Source of the DNA: Heliorestis acidaminivorans
GTDB lineage: Bacteria > Bacillota > Desulfitobacteriia > Heliobacteriales > Heliobacteriaceae
Assembly: GCF_008933955.1 (NCBI RefSeq)
Contig: NZ_WBXO01000004.1
Span: 62,001 to 126,000 of the forward strand
Direction: 5' to 3'
Length of the DNA stretch: 64,000 nt
This document shows, in pieces, positions 25,869 to 35,406 of this stretch. The notes under the pieces are model-generated. The model did not search any database. It was not told where the DNA came from and was given only the letters and a program-made list of their open reading frames with translations. Position 1 is the first letter of the stretch, and each line of letters opens with the position of its first letter. A program made the position numbers and the translations under genes.

Positions 25869-27806
25869 TTGTCTAAAAAAAAGAAAAAAAAAATAAAACA
25901 AAATATAATTAAAAATGAAATATACGAAAACAATTTAATTTTATTAAAAAAATATTATCCTAAGATAGCAGAAAAACTAGAAAAAACAGTAATTAAGAAA
26001 TTCAAAATAGTTTTTTCGAGATCGGATAAATTGCCCAATATTTACACAAAAGCTACCAAATCATATTATTATAAAACCGAAGGGCCATTGGAAGACGCAA
26101 TAGCTCAAGTAAAAAATTTGAAATTAAAAAATGCAAAAATTGCATTTTTTCTTGGGTTAGGTTTAGGTTATGAATTTTTTTATTTTGCTGAGTATATGGC
26201 AAAAGATATTGAAACAAAGTATATTTTTATTGTAGAAAAAGAAATAGAGATATTTAAGTTAGCAATGGAAAACATAGACTTAAGGTTAATTATTATAAAT
26301 CCACAACTTAAATTAATTGTAGGTGCCGAGGAAAGTGAATTGTTTCATGAATATAGAGAATTTTTTGATCATATAAGTAGAAGTATACTATACATAAAAA
26401 CTGTGAAGCCAATATATCATATTTCAGCATTAAAACTAAGTAAAAATTATTATCTTGAAGCACTTCGTAAATTTAAAGAAGCGGGATTATATCGATTAGA
26501 TTTGATAGGTAATGCTCCTCATGATTCTTTAATAGGAATTCAAAATATGTTCAATAATATAAATGAAATATTAAACAATCCGGGAATTAATCTTTTATTT
26601 AACAAATTTGAAAACAGACCGGCAGTTGTTGTATCTACGGGTCCTTCGTTAAATAAAAACAAACATTTGCTGAAAGGATTAGAAGAAAAAGCATTAATTA
26701 TTTGTCCTGATGCGTCCCTAAAAATTTTGATTGAAATGGGAGTTAAACCACATTTAGTAACATCGTTAGAAAGGGTTCCGGAGACTGTTAATCTTCTAAA
26801 AGGATTTGAAGAAAATGATGTAGAAAATGTTTACTTTGCAGGATGTCCTGTTATTCCAAATGAATGCTATCGAGTTTATACAGGACCAAAGGTAATTGTA
26901 TATCGTCAATTTGATCATTTTAAATGGACGAAAATTGAAAGAGGAATGTTAGGTATTAAGAGCTCGGCAGGCAATATGGCTTTTAATATTGCAGAAGCTT
27001 TAGGGTGTAACCCAATTGTCTTGATTGGTCAGGATTTGGCGTATAGTAGAGATGGTAAAACCCATGCAACAGGAACTTTTTATGGAGATAATCAAGAATC
27101 ACAACGTAAATCAGGGGACATAGAAGTATTGGGGAATGATGGACAACCGATTACTACAAATAATTTATGGTATTCCTTTTTAAAATCTTATGAAACAGAC
27201 GTAGCATCTTATAGTGGTCTGTGCATCAACAGTACAGAAGGAGGTGCCTATATAAAAGGGACACAAGTAATGTCTTTTAAAGAAGCGATAGACAAACATA
27301 TACAGGAAAAATTTTATCCGCTTGAAAAGATAAAAAAATTTTTAGATGAATTTGCAGTTAATGAGGATGAAAAAAAGAATTTAATAAAAATAATTGATGA
27401 AACGATTAAGGATATAGAGGGTGTAGTATATTGGTGTAAAGAAGGTGAAAAAAAATATGAAAAGTATAAAGCAGAGTTAGAAGATTATATCAAAAACTAT
27501 AAAGTTTCTACTAAAGCGATGAGGGATAGAGTAGCTTATTTACAAAATGAGCTGTTAGAACCAAAAGTAAAAGCACAAGAAAAAAATAAAAATTTTCAAC
27601 TATTTCTTATGCATGTAGTACAACCTTATTATATAAATTTCGAAGTTAACATGAATGCGTTGCCAGATTACTATGAAGATTCTGCTATTGCAATGGCAGA
27701 TATTTTGTACCATCATAATCAATGGTACAAAACCATAGGAGAGATAACGAAAATTTGCTTAAGCTTGCTTAAAGAAACGAAAAATCACATTACGTCTCCC
27801 AATTGA
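25869..27806 (+). CDS. Maf-type motility accessory factor / DUF115 (MptE-like) flagellin glycosyltransferase
   Basis: Protein of about 645 residues with a central DUF115/MptE-like domain (roughly residues 170-420). It includes FENRPAVVVSTGPSLNKNK, then CPDASLKILIEMGVKPHLV and NIAEALGCNPIVLIGQDLAY. Maf proteins of this class transfer pseudaminic or legionaminic acid onto flagellin Ser/Thr residues in the cytoplasm. The gene sits between flagellin and the pse genes, as expected. The TTG at 25869 is preferred because GGAAGTG lies 8 bp upstream and the ATG at 25854 has no ribosome site. The sequence is visibly richer in A/T than flagellin or pseB, suggesting separate acquisition. A Lys-rich N-terminus (eight of the first ten residues) is unusual. 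Confidence 0.85.
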   Translation: MSKKKKKKIKQNIIKNEIYENNLILLKKYYPKIAEKLEKTVIKKFKIVFSRSDKLPNIYTKATKSYYYKTEGPLEDAIAQVKNLKLKNAKIAFFLGLGLGYEFFYFAEYMAKDIETKYIFIVEKEIEIFKLAMENIDLRLIIINPQLKLIVGAEESELFHEYREFFDHISRSILYIKTVKPIYHISALKLSKNYYLEALRKFKEAGLYRLDLIGNAPHDSLIGIQNMFNNINEILNNPGINLLFNKFENRPAVVVSTGPSLNKNKHLLKGLEEKALIICPDASLKILIEMGVKPHLVTSLERVPETVNLLKGFEENDVENVYFAGCPVIPNECYRVYTGPKVIVYRQFDHFKWTKIERGMLGIKSSAGNMAFNIAEALGCNPIVLIGQDLAYSRDGKTHATGTFYGDNQESQRKSGDIEVLGNDGQPITTNNLWYSFLKSYETDVASYSGLCINSTEGGAYIKGTQVMSFKEAIDKHIQEKFYPLEKIKKFLDEFAVNEDEKKNLIKIIDETIKDIEGVVYWCKEGEKKYEKYKAELEDYIKNYKVSTKAMRDRVAYLQNELLEPKVKAQEKNKNFQLFLMHVVQPYYINFEVNMNALPDYYEDSAIAMADILYHHNQWYKTIGEITKICLSLLKETKNHITSPN

Positions 27807-27853
27807 AGGCTTTGAATAGTTGTATCTTCTTCAAAAAGCATTTCTAACCTTAT

Positions 27854-27877
27854 AAAGCCCATTATTTAAGGCTTTTT
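27854..27877 (+). terminator. Possible weak terminator before pseB
   Basis: AAAGCC and GGCTTTTT flank a 10-nt A/T-rich loop, 48 bp after the Maf stop codon. The short stem makes termination partial at best. Confidence 0.4.
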
Positions 27878-27974
27878 GACAGCGGTCGGCAGCCAAAAAG
27901 AAATGACCACGGCTAGTATTTTCTAATAGGCAGACATGACATGGAGAAAAGATCATGTAATCGAGGTAATTTAG

Positions 27975-28967
<993 letters not shown>

Positions 28968-29360
28968 TACGGTAAGCAAGACATTAATAAAAATGACATA
29001 GAAGCAGTTACTCAAGTCTTCCAATCAGGTAGGCTACACAAGGACCAAATATTGAACAGTTTGAAAAAGCAGTCGCTCAATATTGTGGGGACAAGCTAGC
29101 TTGCCTGTCATCTGATTTAGGACCTAGCGATTTGAACTGGACCTCTCCAAACATATTCGTTGCTTCTGCCAATTGTGCTCTTTATTGCGGAGCCAATGTT
29201 GATTTTGTAGATATCGGTCGCTTACGTACAACATGAGTATAGAAGCATTGGAAGAATCATTAAAAGAAGCTTCTAAAGTAGGTTAACTACCTACAGTTGT
29301 GGTATCCGTTCATTTTGCCGGTCAATCTTGTGACATGGATAGAATATACCAACTAAAAGT
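28968..29360 (+). pseudogene. Remnant of a first pseC aminotransferase gene
   Basis: Reading in three frames gives clear PseC-like pieces: YGKQDINKNDIEAVTQVF (from 28968), then GPNIEQFEKAVAQYCGDKLA, then WTSPNIFVASANCALYCGAN, then MSIEALEESLKEASKVG and VHFAGQSCDMDRIYQLK. At least two frame changes, an in-frame stop after KVG, and an internal deletion around 29110 (the SSGTSAL region) break it. The C-terminal two thirds, including the PLP lysine, are absent. It stands where pseC is expected, immediately after pseB, and is followed by a diverged intact pseC, pointing to replacement of the original gene. Confidence 0.88.
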
Positions 29361-29407
29361 CATTATACAATCAATAACTTATCTAAAGTATATCTAAGGA
29401 GCAGTGA

Positions 29408-30562
29408 ATGAGAGACACATTGTTACCTTATGGCAAACAGTGGTTAGATGAACAAGATATAGAAGCTGTTGTTGAAGTATTAAAAAGTGATTATTTAACA
29501 ACAGGACCCACCATTGAACTCTTTGAAAAAGCTTTTGCAAGTTACGTTGGCGCAGAGTATGCGATTGCTTTTTCTAACGGCACGGCGGCCCTTCATGGAG
29601 CCTGTTTTGCAGCAGGAATAACAAAAGGTTATGAAGTAATAACAACACCTATGACCTTTGCAGCTACTGCCAATTGCATTTTATACCAAGGCGGAACTCC
29701 AATATTTGCCGATATCGACAAGCTTACATACAATATCGAACCAATGGAAATCGAAAGAAAAATATCAAAAAACACCAAAGCGATTATTCCGGTAGATTTT
29801 GCTGGCCAGCCTGCGAAGCTTGATGAAATAAAGGAACTTGCTAAAAAACATAATCTTATTGTTATAGAAGATGCGGCCCATGCCTTAGGTGCTATGTATA
29901 AAGGTAGAAAAGTAGGTTCTATTAGCGATATGTCCATGTTTAGCCTTCATCCTGTGAAGCATATAACGACTGGTGAGGGCGGGATTATTACAACAAACAA
30001 TAAAGAATATTACAGTAAGCTAAGGCAGTTTCGTTCCCATGGGATTACAAGAGAAAAAGACCTTATAAAAAATCCTGATGAACCTTGGTACTATGAAATG
30101 CACTTTCTTGGTTACAATTATCGAATGACGGATATTCAAGCAGCTCTTGGTATTAGTCAATTAAAAAAAGCTGATAAATTCATTGAACTTCGAAGAAACT
30201 ATGCTGCTATGTACAAAGAAGCTTTTACAGACATTGAACAATTAATTCTCCCCACACAAAATCGAGATACCAATTCAAGCTGGCATTTGTTTATTATTCA
30301 ACTGAGACTAGAACAACTTTCTGCAAGTCGAAAACAGATCATTCAAGACTTGTTAGACAATAAAATCGGCGTAAATGTCCATTATATACCTGTATACTAT
30401 CATCCTTATTACCAAGAGCTTGGATATACGAAGGGCTTATGCCCAAATGCGGAAGCTCTTTATGCATCTACTATTACTTTGCCGCTTTTTCCTAAAATGA
30501 CAACACTAGATGTGAAAAATGTCATAGAAACAGTTAAAAAAACAATTAAAAATTATGTCTGA
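29408..30562 (+). CDS. pseC: UDP-4-keto-6-deoxy-L-AltNAc aminotransferase, PseC
   Basis: Second enzyme of pseudaminic acid synthesis: PLP-dependent transfer of an amino group from glutamate to C4 of the PseB product. It is a DegT/DnrJ/EryC1 family member of 384 residues. Motifs are LPYGKQWLDEQDIEAVVEVL at the start, SNGTAALHGACFAAG (56-70), EDAAHALGA (154-162), and the PLP-lysine site SLHPVKHITTGEGG with Lys184. The C-terminus has the family VHYIPVYYHPYYQELGY. The ATG follows AAGGAGCAG. It is complete and should replace the broken copy just upstream. Confidence 0.94.
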   Translation: MRDTLLPYGKQWLDEQDIEAVVEVLKSDYLTTGPTIELFEKAFASYVGAEYAIAFSNGTAALHGACFAAGITKGYEVITTPMTFAATANCILYQGGTPIFADIDKLTYNIEPMEIERKISKNTKAIIPVDFAGQPAKLDEIKELAKKHNLIVIEDAAHALGAMYKGRKVGSISDMSMFSLHPVKHITTGEGGIITTNNKEYYSKLRQFRSHGITREKDLIKNPDEPWYYEMHFLGYNYRMTDIQAALGISQLKKADKFIELRRNYAAMYKEAFTDIEQLILPTQNRDTNSSWHLFIIQLRLEQLSASRKQIIQDLLDNKIGVNVHYIPVYYHPYYQELGYTKGLCPNAEALYASTITLPLFPKMTTLDVKNVIETVKKTIKNYV

Positions 30563-30594
30563 TTATCTTAACGTAATGATAAGAAGGTGAACAT

Positions 30595-31323
30595 ATAAAA
30601 ATAGGAATAATCATCCAGGCTAGAATGACTTCTACTAGGTTGCCGGGAAAAATACTTAGAGAGGTAAAAGGTAAACCTTTAATTCAATATCAACTAGAAC
30701 GCCTAAATAAAGTAAAATTAAAAGACATACCAATTATTGCCACTACTACGAAGCAATCAGACGATATTTTAGTTGAATTTTGCAAAGAAAACAATATAGC
30801 ATTCTTCAGAGGGTCTGAGGATGATGTACTTTCTAGATATTACAAAACGGCTAAAGAATTTAACGTAGATGTAATAGTTCGAATAACAGCTGATTGTCCT
30901 CTTATAGATCCAACTGTGGTTGATGAAGTCATAGATACTTTTCTAAAAGAAAAGAAATGTGACTACGTGTCAAATACAAATATAAGAACCTACCCTCGGG
31001 GTATGGATACAGAAGTTTTTACTTTTAAAGCTTTAGAACAGTCTTTTTATGAAGCGAAAACTTTATCAGAACGAGAGCACGTAACCCCATATATGTATAC
31101 ACATCCAGAACTTTTTAAGCTAAAAGCAGTAATAGCTCAAGAAGATAACAGTAGCCATCGCTGGACCGTAGATACCATTGAAGATTTTGAGCTCATAAAG
31201 TTAATTCTTGAATCTTTTTATCTATATAAGCCAGACTTTTCCCTTGAGGATTGCTTACAACTTTTAAAGAAAAATCCTGAATGGAAAAGAATTAATCAAG
31301 GTGTAGAGCAAAAAAAGATCTAA
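30595..31323 (+). CDS. pseF: Pseudaminic acid cytidylyltransferase PseF (SpsF-like), apparent AUA start
   Basis: SpsF/NeuA-type nucleotidyltransferase, placed to activate pseudaminic acid as its CMP-sugar. The nucleotide-binding loop IIIQARMTSTRLPGK should lie at residues 4-18, but the first ATG (30625) falls inside it. Homologues begin MKxGIIIQAR. Here the codon in that position is ATA (30595), preceded by AAGGTG 5 bp upstream, and no ATG, GTG or TTG lies between the upstream in-frame stop and 30625. I infer AUA initiation (243 residues total); the alternative is a start-codon mutation leaving a damaged 232-residue protein. Other motifs: RITADCPLIDP near 100 and REHVTPYMYTHPE near 162. Confidence 0.8.
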   Translation: MKIGIIIQARMTSTRLPGKILREVKGKPLIQYQLERLNKVKLKDIPIIATTTKQSDDILVEFCKENNIAFFRGSEDDVLSRYYKTAKEFNVDVIVRITADCPLIDPTVVDEVIDTFLKEKKCDYVSNTNIRTYPRGMDTEVFTFKALEQSFYEAKTLSEREHVTPYMYTHPELFKLKAVIAQEDNSSHRWTVDTIEDFELIKLILESFYLYKPDFSLEDCLQLLKKNPEWKRINQGVEQKKI

Positions 31324-31343
31324 TTTCATTTAGGAGGCTTCTG

Positions 31344-31967
31344 ATGATTCATTATAAGACAGAGCAAGAACGTTTCTGGGCGTCTGATTTTGGAGATGAA
31401 TATGTAGATCGAAACCAAAGTGAACAGTTATTTGCTAGCAACCTTCGATTATTTTCCAATATTATTAGTCATATGGGGAAAGTTGAGAGTTTGATAGAAA
31501 TTGGTGCAAACGTAGGAATGAACCTGAATGCCTTGCAACTATTGCTTCCCAATGTAGACTTAGCCGGAATTGAGATTAATCAAAAAGCAGCCACAATTCT
31601 AAGCAAAAATAAAGAAATCCAGGTATATAATCAGTCAATTTTAGATTTTCAAGTGGATTATCAAAGAGATGTTGTGTTGTCAAAAGGTGTTCTTATCCAT
31701 ATAAGCCCCGATGCATTGACAGAGGTTTATAATAAGATGTATCAAATGTGTAAAAGGTACATAATAATTGCCGAATATTATAACCCTACCCCTGTAGAAA
31801 TAAAGTATCGTGGACATGCTAACAAGTTATTTAAAAGAGATTTTGCTGGAGAATTACTAAAGCAACATCAAGATTTATCGCTTGTTGATTATGGATTCGT
31901 CTATCATAAGGACAATAATTTTCCGCAGGACGATATCACCTGGTTTTTGTTAGAAAAGAAAAAATAA
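31344..31967 (+). CDS. Pseudaminic acid biosynthesis-associated methylase
   Basis: 207-residue SAM-dependent methyltransferase of the class found in pse clusters (TIGR03587-type). It opens with the family signature TEQERFWASDFGDEYVDRN (residues 6-24). The SAM-binding motif is LIEIGANVGMNLNAL (51-65), followed by the acidic GIEIN. Its acceptor is unknown: it may O- or N-methylate the sugar or an acetamidino group. The start ATG has GGAGG 7 bp upstream. It ends 13 bp before the amidotransferase gene, so translation is likely coupled within the operon. Confidence 0.86.
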   Translation: MIHYKTEQERFWASDFGDEYVDRNQSEQLFASNLRLFSNIISHMGKVESLIEIGANVGMNLNALQLLLPNVDLAGIEINQKAATILSKNKEIQVYNQSILDFQVDYQRDVVLSKGVLIHISPDALTEVYNKMYQMCKRYIIIAEYYNPTPVEIKYRGHANKLFKRDFAGELLKQHQDLSLVDYGFVYHKDNNFPQDDITWFLLEKKK

Positions 31968-31980
31968 TGGAGGTGTAAAA

Positions 31981-33129
31981 GTGCTAAAATATTGCAACTG
32001 TTGTGTAATGCCAAATACAAAACCAGACTTATACCTAGATGAAGAAGGAATATGTAATGCATGTAGGAGTTATGAGCGTCGCAAAGAAATCAATTGGGTA
32101 GAACGAAAGCAGGAGTTACTAGCTTTGCTTGAAAAGTATCGTTCCAAGGATGGTACGAACTGGGATTGCATTGTGCCTGTTAGTGGTGGAAAAGACAGCA
32201 CATACCAAGTAGTACGAATGTTGCAATTGGGCATGAATCCTTTATGTGTAACATCTACAACTTGCCATTTATCTGATATAGGCAGAAAAAATATTGAGAA
32301 CATCAAGCGCCTTGGCGTTGATTACGTAGAGTTTACTCCCAATCCAATAATCAGAGCCAAGCTTAATCGAATTGGATTGGAGCAAGTAGGAGACATCTCT
32401 TGGCCAGAGCATGTTGGAATATTTACCATTCCAGTTAGAGCAGCTGTTCAATATGGAGTCAAGCTGATTGTATGGGGAGAAAACTCACAAAATGAGTATG
32501 GCGGTCCTGCTGCTGCAAGTGAAAATCATGTATTAAATCGTCGTTGGCTAGAGGAATTTGGTGGACTCTTAGGACTAAGAGTCACGGATTTAATCGGCCA
32601 AGATGGGATTGAAAGAAGGCATCTAATACCTTATACATATCCAACAGATGACGAATTAGCGCGCGTAGGAGTGACTGGAATCTTTCTAGGATACTACATT
32701 CCTTGGGATGGATATTCTAATGCATTGTTGTCTCAAGCTCATGGGTTTACAACCTATGATAGAACTGTTGAAGGGTCAATAGTTAACTATGAGAATCTAG
32801 ATAATCACCAAACAGGAATCCATGATTACTTCAAATTCTTAAAATTTGGCTTTGGAAGAGCATCCGATATTGCATCATTACATATTAGACGTGAACGTAT
32901 TACACGACAAGATGGAATAGAATTGATTAAAATTCATGACGGAAAGTTTCCATGGACCTATCTAGGCAAAAATATTGAAGAGATTCTAAAACCGCTAGAT
33001 ATTAGTTTAGAAAAGTTCATAAAAATCTGTGACAAATTTACCAATAAGAAAATATTCTGTAGCGATTTCAATGGGCAGCTTATTAAAGATAAATGCGGTA
33101 ACTTACAGTTGAAATGGCCAAGAGAGTAG
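31981..33129 (+). CDS. N-acetyl sugar amidotransferase (PseA/WbpG-like)
   Basis: 382-residue ATP-pyrophosphatase-type amidotransferase that converts an acetamido group of a nonulosonic acid to acetamidino. Cys motifs CNCCVMPNTKPDL (residues 5-17) and CNACRSYE (28-35) resemble a zinc site. The P-loop-like PVSGGKDSTYQVVRML (62-77) binds ATP. It also carries ENSQNEYGG and LGYYIPWDGYSN. WbpG and its relatives work with HisH- and HisF-like partners that deliver ammonia from glutamine, and both partners lie 0.9-2.3 kb downstream here. The GTG start has GGAGGTG 6 bp upstream. Confidence 0.9.
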   Translation: MLKYCNCCVMPNTKPDLYLDEEGICNACRSYERRKEINWVERKQELLALLEKYRSKDGTNWDCIVPVSGGKDSTYQVVRMLQLGMNPLCVTSTTCHLSDIGRKNIENIKRLGVDYVEFTPNPIIRAKLNRIGLEQVGDISWPEHVGIFTIPVRAAVQYGVKLIVWGENSQNEYGGPAAASENHVLNRRWLEEFGGLLGLRVTDLIGQDGIERRHLIPYTYPTDDELARVGVTGIFLGYYIPWDGYSNALLSQAHGFTTYDRTVEGSIVNYENLDNHQTGIHDYFKFLKFGFGRASDIASLHIRRERITRQDGIELIKIHDGKFPWTYLGKNIEEILKPLDISLEKFIKICDKFTNKKIFCSDFNGQLIKDKCGNLQLKWPRE

Positions 33130-33239
33130 TTTATACGTGGCTTTTACGGATAGCACATTTATTCAACGCTTAGCACAGAGCAGCTAAGGATTTATTTAAG
33201 GTAGACTAGGTCTTTTGAAATTTTAGGAGGGATAACAAT

Positions 33240-33924
33240 ATGGAAAAATATCTAGAAAAAAACTTTGAGTATTGGCAACGCGGATACTTTGCAGATAATG
33301 TTGAAAGCTTTGTATTTCGACCATATGGAAGGATTTTAAAACAGCAATTTTCTATTGATGGTTCAAAACAGGAGAAGTTATTGGATTTTGGTTGTGGTCA
33401 AGGAGCTGCCTTAAGCTTTTTTTATTCGAAGGGCTTTGATGTATATGGGGTGGATATTAGTACGGTTGACATAGAACAATGTAGAAAAAGGATGCCTGAA
33501 ATACATAATCATTTTGTCGTGATTGACCCTAAACCTAATGATTCAGATGTTTTTTTTGAAGGGAATTACGATGTTATTATCGCAATACAAAGCTTATATT
33601 ACTACAACAACAAAGATTTACAGACACGATTAACATCATTGTATAAACAGCTAAAAAAAGGTGGGATAATATATGCAACAATGATGGGGACACAATGTTG
33701 GTATTATAATCACTCTGTTGAATATTAAAGATGGATTGCGTAAAGTGGATATTTCAACTCCCAGATTAAATGTAAAAGACTATTACGTTAATTTCACAGA
33801 AACAAAAGAAGAATTAATTGATAAGTTTAGTATGTTCAACAAAGTGCATGTTGGTTACTATGATGCGATGTACAGAGAAGACGAAGGAAGTGATTTTCAT
33901 TGGACTTTTATTGGTCAAAAATAA
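33240..33924 (+). pseudogene. SAM methyltransferase gene split by a +1 frameshift
   Basis: The first frame (33240-33728) encodes a class I methyltransferase with SAM motif LLDFGCGQGAALSFFYSKG and later VIIAIQSLYYYNN and LYKQLKKGGIIYATMMG. It stops after NHSVEY. The remaining C-terminus (NIKDGLRKVDISTPRLNV to HWTFIGQK) continues in the next frame from about 33718 to 33924. A single base change in the CTGTTGAATATTAAAG region would restore one protein of about 227 residues. GAGGGAT lies in front of the ATG. Sequencing error or programmed shifting cannot be excluded, but no slippery heptamer is evident. A likely role is sugar or flagellin modification within the pse operon. Confidence 0.8.
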
Positions 33925-33992
33925 AATATTAGATTCACTTAAAGTTACAGCTAAGAATTGAATGTTAAACGTACTCAAGGTGGTGGCTTTGA

Positions 33993-34607
33993 TTGAATAA
34001 AATACTTGTAATTGATTATGGCATGGGCAACCTTAAATCCGTCAAAAGGGCTTTAGAAGAATGTGGTGCTAATGCAATTGTTTCATCTGATACCAATGAA
34101 ATAAAAAACGTTTCAGCCATCATTCTTCCAGGAGTCGGGGCTTTTGCAGACGGTATGAGAAACTTAACTAATTTAGGTTGGACAGAGGCATTACTTGAGG
34201 TTAAGTCCAAAGGAATGCCTCTTCTTGGTATTTGTTTAGGAATGCAGCTTCTATCAGAAAAGGGCGAAGAAAGTGGTATAACAAAAGGTCTTGGTTTAAT
34301 TCCAGGTAAAACAGAAAAATTAAAGCCAAGACATTATGAAAGAATTCCGCACGTAGGATGGAACGAAATAGTAATAAAAAAGAAAAACGCTATTTTTGAT
34401 GACATACCAAATAACGCTGATTATTACTTTGTCCACAGCTTTTGCTTACAACCAAAAAATGAAGATGATATATTGGCAACAACACCGTACTGTGGCCAAT
34501 TTACATCTATGGTTTGTAACAATAATATATACGGGGTACAATTCCATCCCGAGAAAAGTCAAAAATATGGTTTTCAACTATTAAAAAACTTTCTTCGTTT
34601 GAATTAG
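33993..34607 (+). CDS. HisH-like glutamine amidotransferase paralogue
   Basis: 204-residue class I glutamine amidotransferase that releases ammonia from glutamine. The catalytic triad is complete: Cys81 in GICLGMQ, His185 and Glu187 in QFHPEKSQ. The start is a TTG with AAGGTGG upstream; the frame opens IDYGMGNLKSVKRALEE. It lies inside the pse cluster with a hisF-like gene 8 bp downstream and no other his gene. I therefore read it as the glutaminase for the N-acetyl sugar amidotransferase (WbpG-type system), not as a histidine enzyme. That assignment follows known WbpG/HisH2/HisF2 clusters. Confidence 0.88.
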   Translation: MNKILVIDYGMGNLKSVKRALEECGANAIVSSDTNEIKNVSAIILPGVGAFADGMRNLTNLGWTEALLEVKSKGMPLLGICLGMQLLSEKGEESGITKGLGLIPGKTEKLKPRHYERIPHVGWNEIVIKKKNAIFDDIPNNADYYFVHSFCLQPKNEDDILATTPYCGQFTSMVCNNNIYGVQFHPEKSQKYGFQLLKNFLRLN

Positions 34608-34615
34608 GTGATACT

Positions 34616-35392
34616 ATGTTAAAGATTAGAATTATCCCAACATTGTTATGGAAGGACTTCGGGCTTGTAAAGGGCGTAGGCTTTGACAGCTGGCGAAGAG
34701 TGGGCTCTGTTTTACCTTCTATAAAAGTATACAACCTTAGGGAAGTTGACGAGCTTATACTTATGGATATTTCAGCTACTGAAGAAAATAGAGAACCTGA
34801 TTACGAATCAATTGCTGAATTTTCTGAAGAATGCTTTGTTCCTTTTACAGTTGGGGGAGGCATCAAAAATTTAGACCACATCAAGCAGATACTTCGTTCT
34901 GGTGCAGATAAAATATCGATAAATACTGCTGCATACGAAAAACCCCGTCTAATTAAAGAAGCTTCAGAACGGTATGGATCTCAATGCATTGTAGTTAGCA
35001 TAGATGTAAAGCGGGAGTTAGATGGGAATTATTATTGCTATAGTCATCGAGGTACGACATGTACGGGTAAAACCGTGGTAGAATGGGTACAACTCATGGA
35101 AGAAATGGGTGCTGGAGAGATATTAGTAACTTCAATCGAACGAGATGGTACCTTAAAAGGATATGACTTAGAGTTAATTAAACTGGTTAGCACCAATGTA
35201 TCCATTCCAGTCATTGCATCTGGTGGGGCAGGTAATTATTTAGATATGCACGATGCTATATTAAAAGGGAATGCTTCAGCTGTTGCTGCTGCAAGCATGT
35301 TTCATTTCACCGAGCAGACTCCTTTAGAAGCAAAATATTATCTGAGAGAATCGGGGATTCCCGTAAGGAACAGTAATACAGCCAATACATAA
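34616..35392 (+). CDS. HisF-like partner, cyclase Asp11 replaced by Leu
   Basis: 258-residue (beta/alpha)8 barrel of the HisF family. Numbering matches Thermotoga HisF exactly: residues 8-20 read PTLLWKDFGLVKG where true HisF has PCLDVKDGRVVKG, so the catalytic Asp11 is Leu11, while Asp130 (VVSIDVKR) is kept. Phosphate-site glycines are present (TVGGGIKN, near 78, and IASGGAGN). Loss of Asp11 should abolish the imidazole glycerol phosphate cyclase reaction. The barrel could still bind HisH and channel ammonia to the sugar amidotransferase. It overlaps the operon tightly, with AGGTGAT before the ATG. Confidence 0.88.
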   Translation: MLKIRIIPTLLWKDFGLVKGVGFDSWRRVGSVLPSIKVYNLREVDELILMDISATEENREPDYESIAEFSEECFVPFTVGGGIKNLDHIKQILRSGADKISINTAAYEKPRLIKEASERYGSQCIVVSIDVKRELDGNYYCYSHRGTTCTGKTVVEWVQLMEEMGAGEILVTSIERDGTLKGYDLELIKLVSTNVSIPVIASGGAGNYLDMHDAILKGNASAVAAASMFHFTEQTPLEAKYYLRESGIPVRNSNTANT

Positions 35393-35406
35393 AGGGTTGG
35401 TTAAGC

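Noticed and set aside
33993..35392. hisH-hisF as part of a histidine operon
   Set aside because: No other his genes are nearby, Asp11 of HisF is missing, and the genes lie within the pse cluster beside a sugar amidotransferase.
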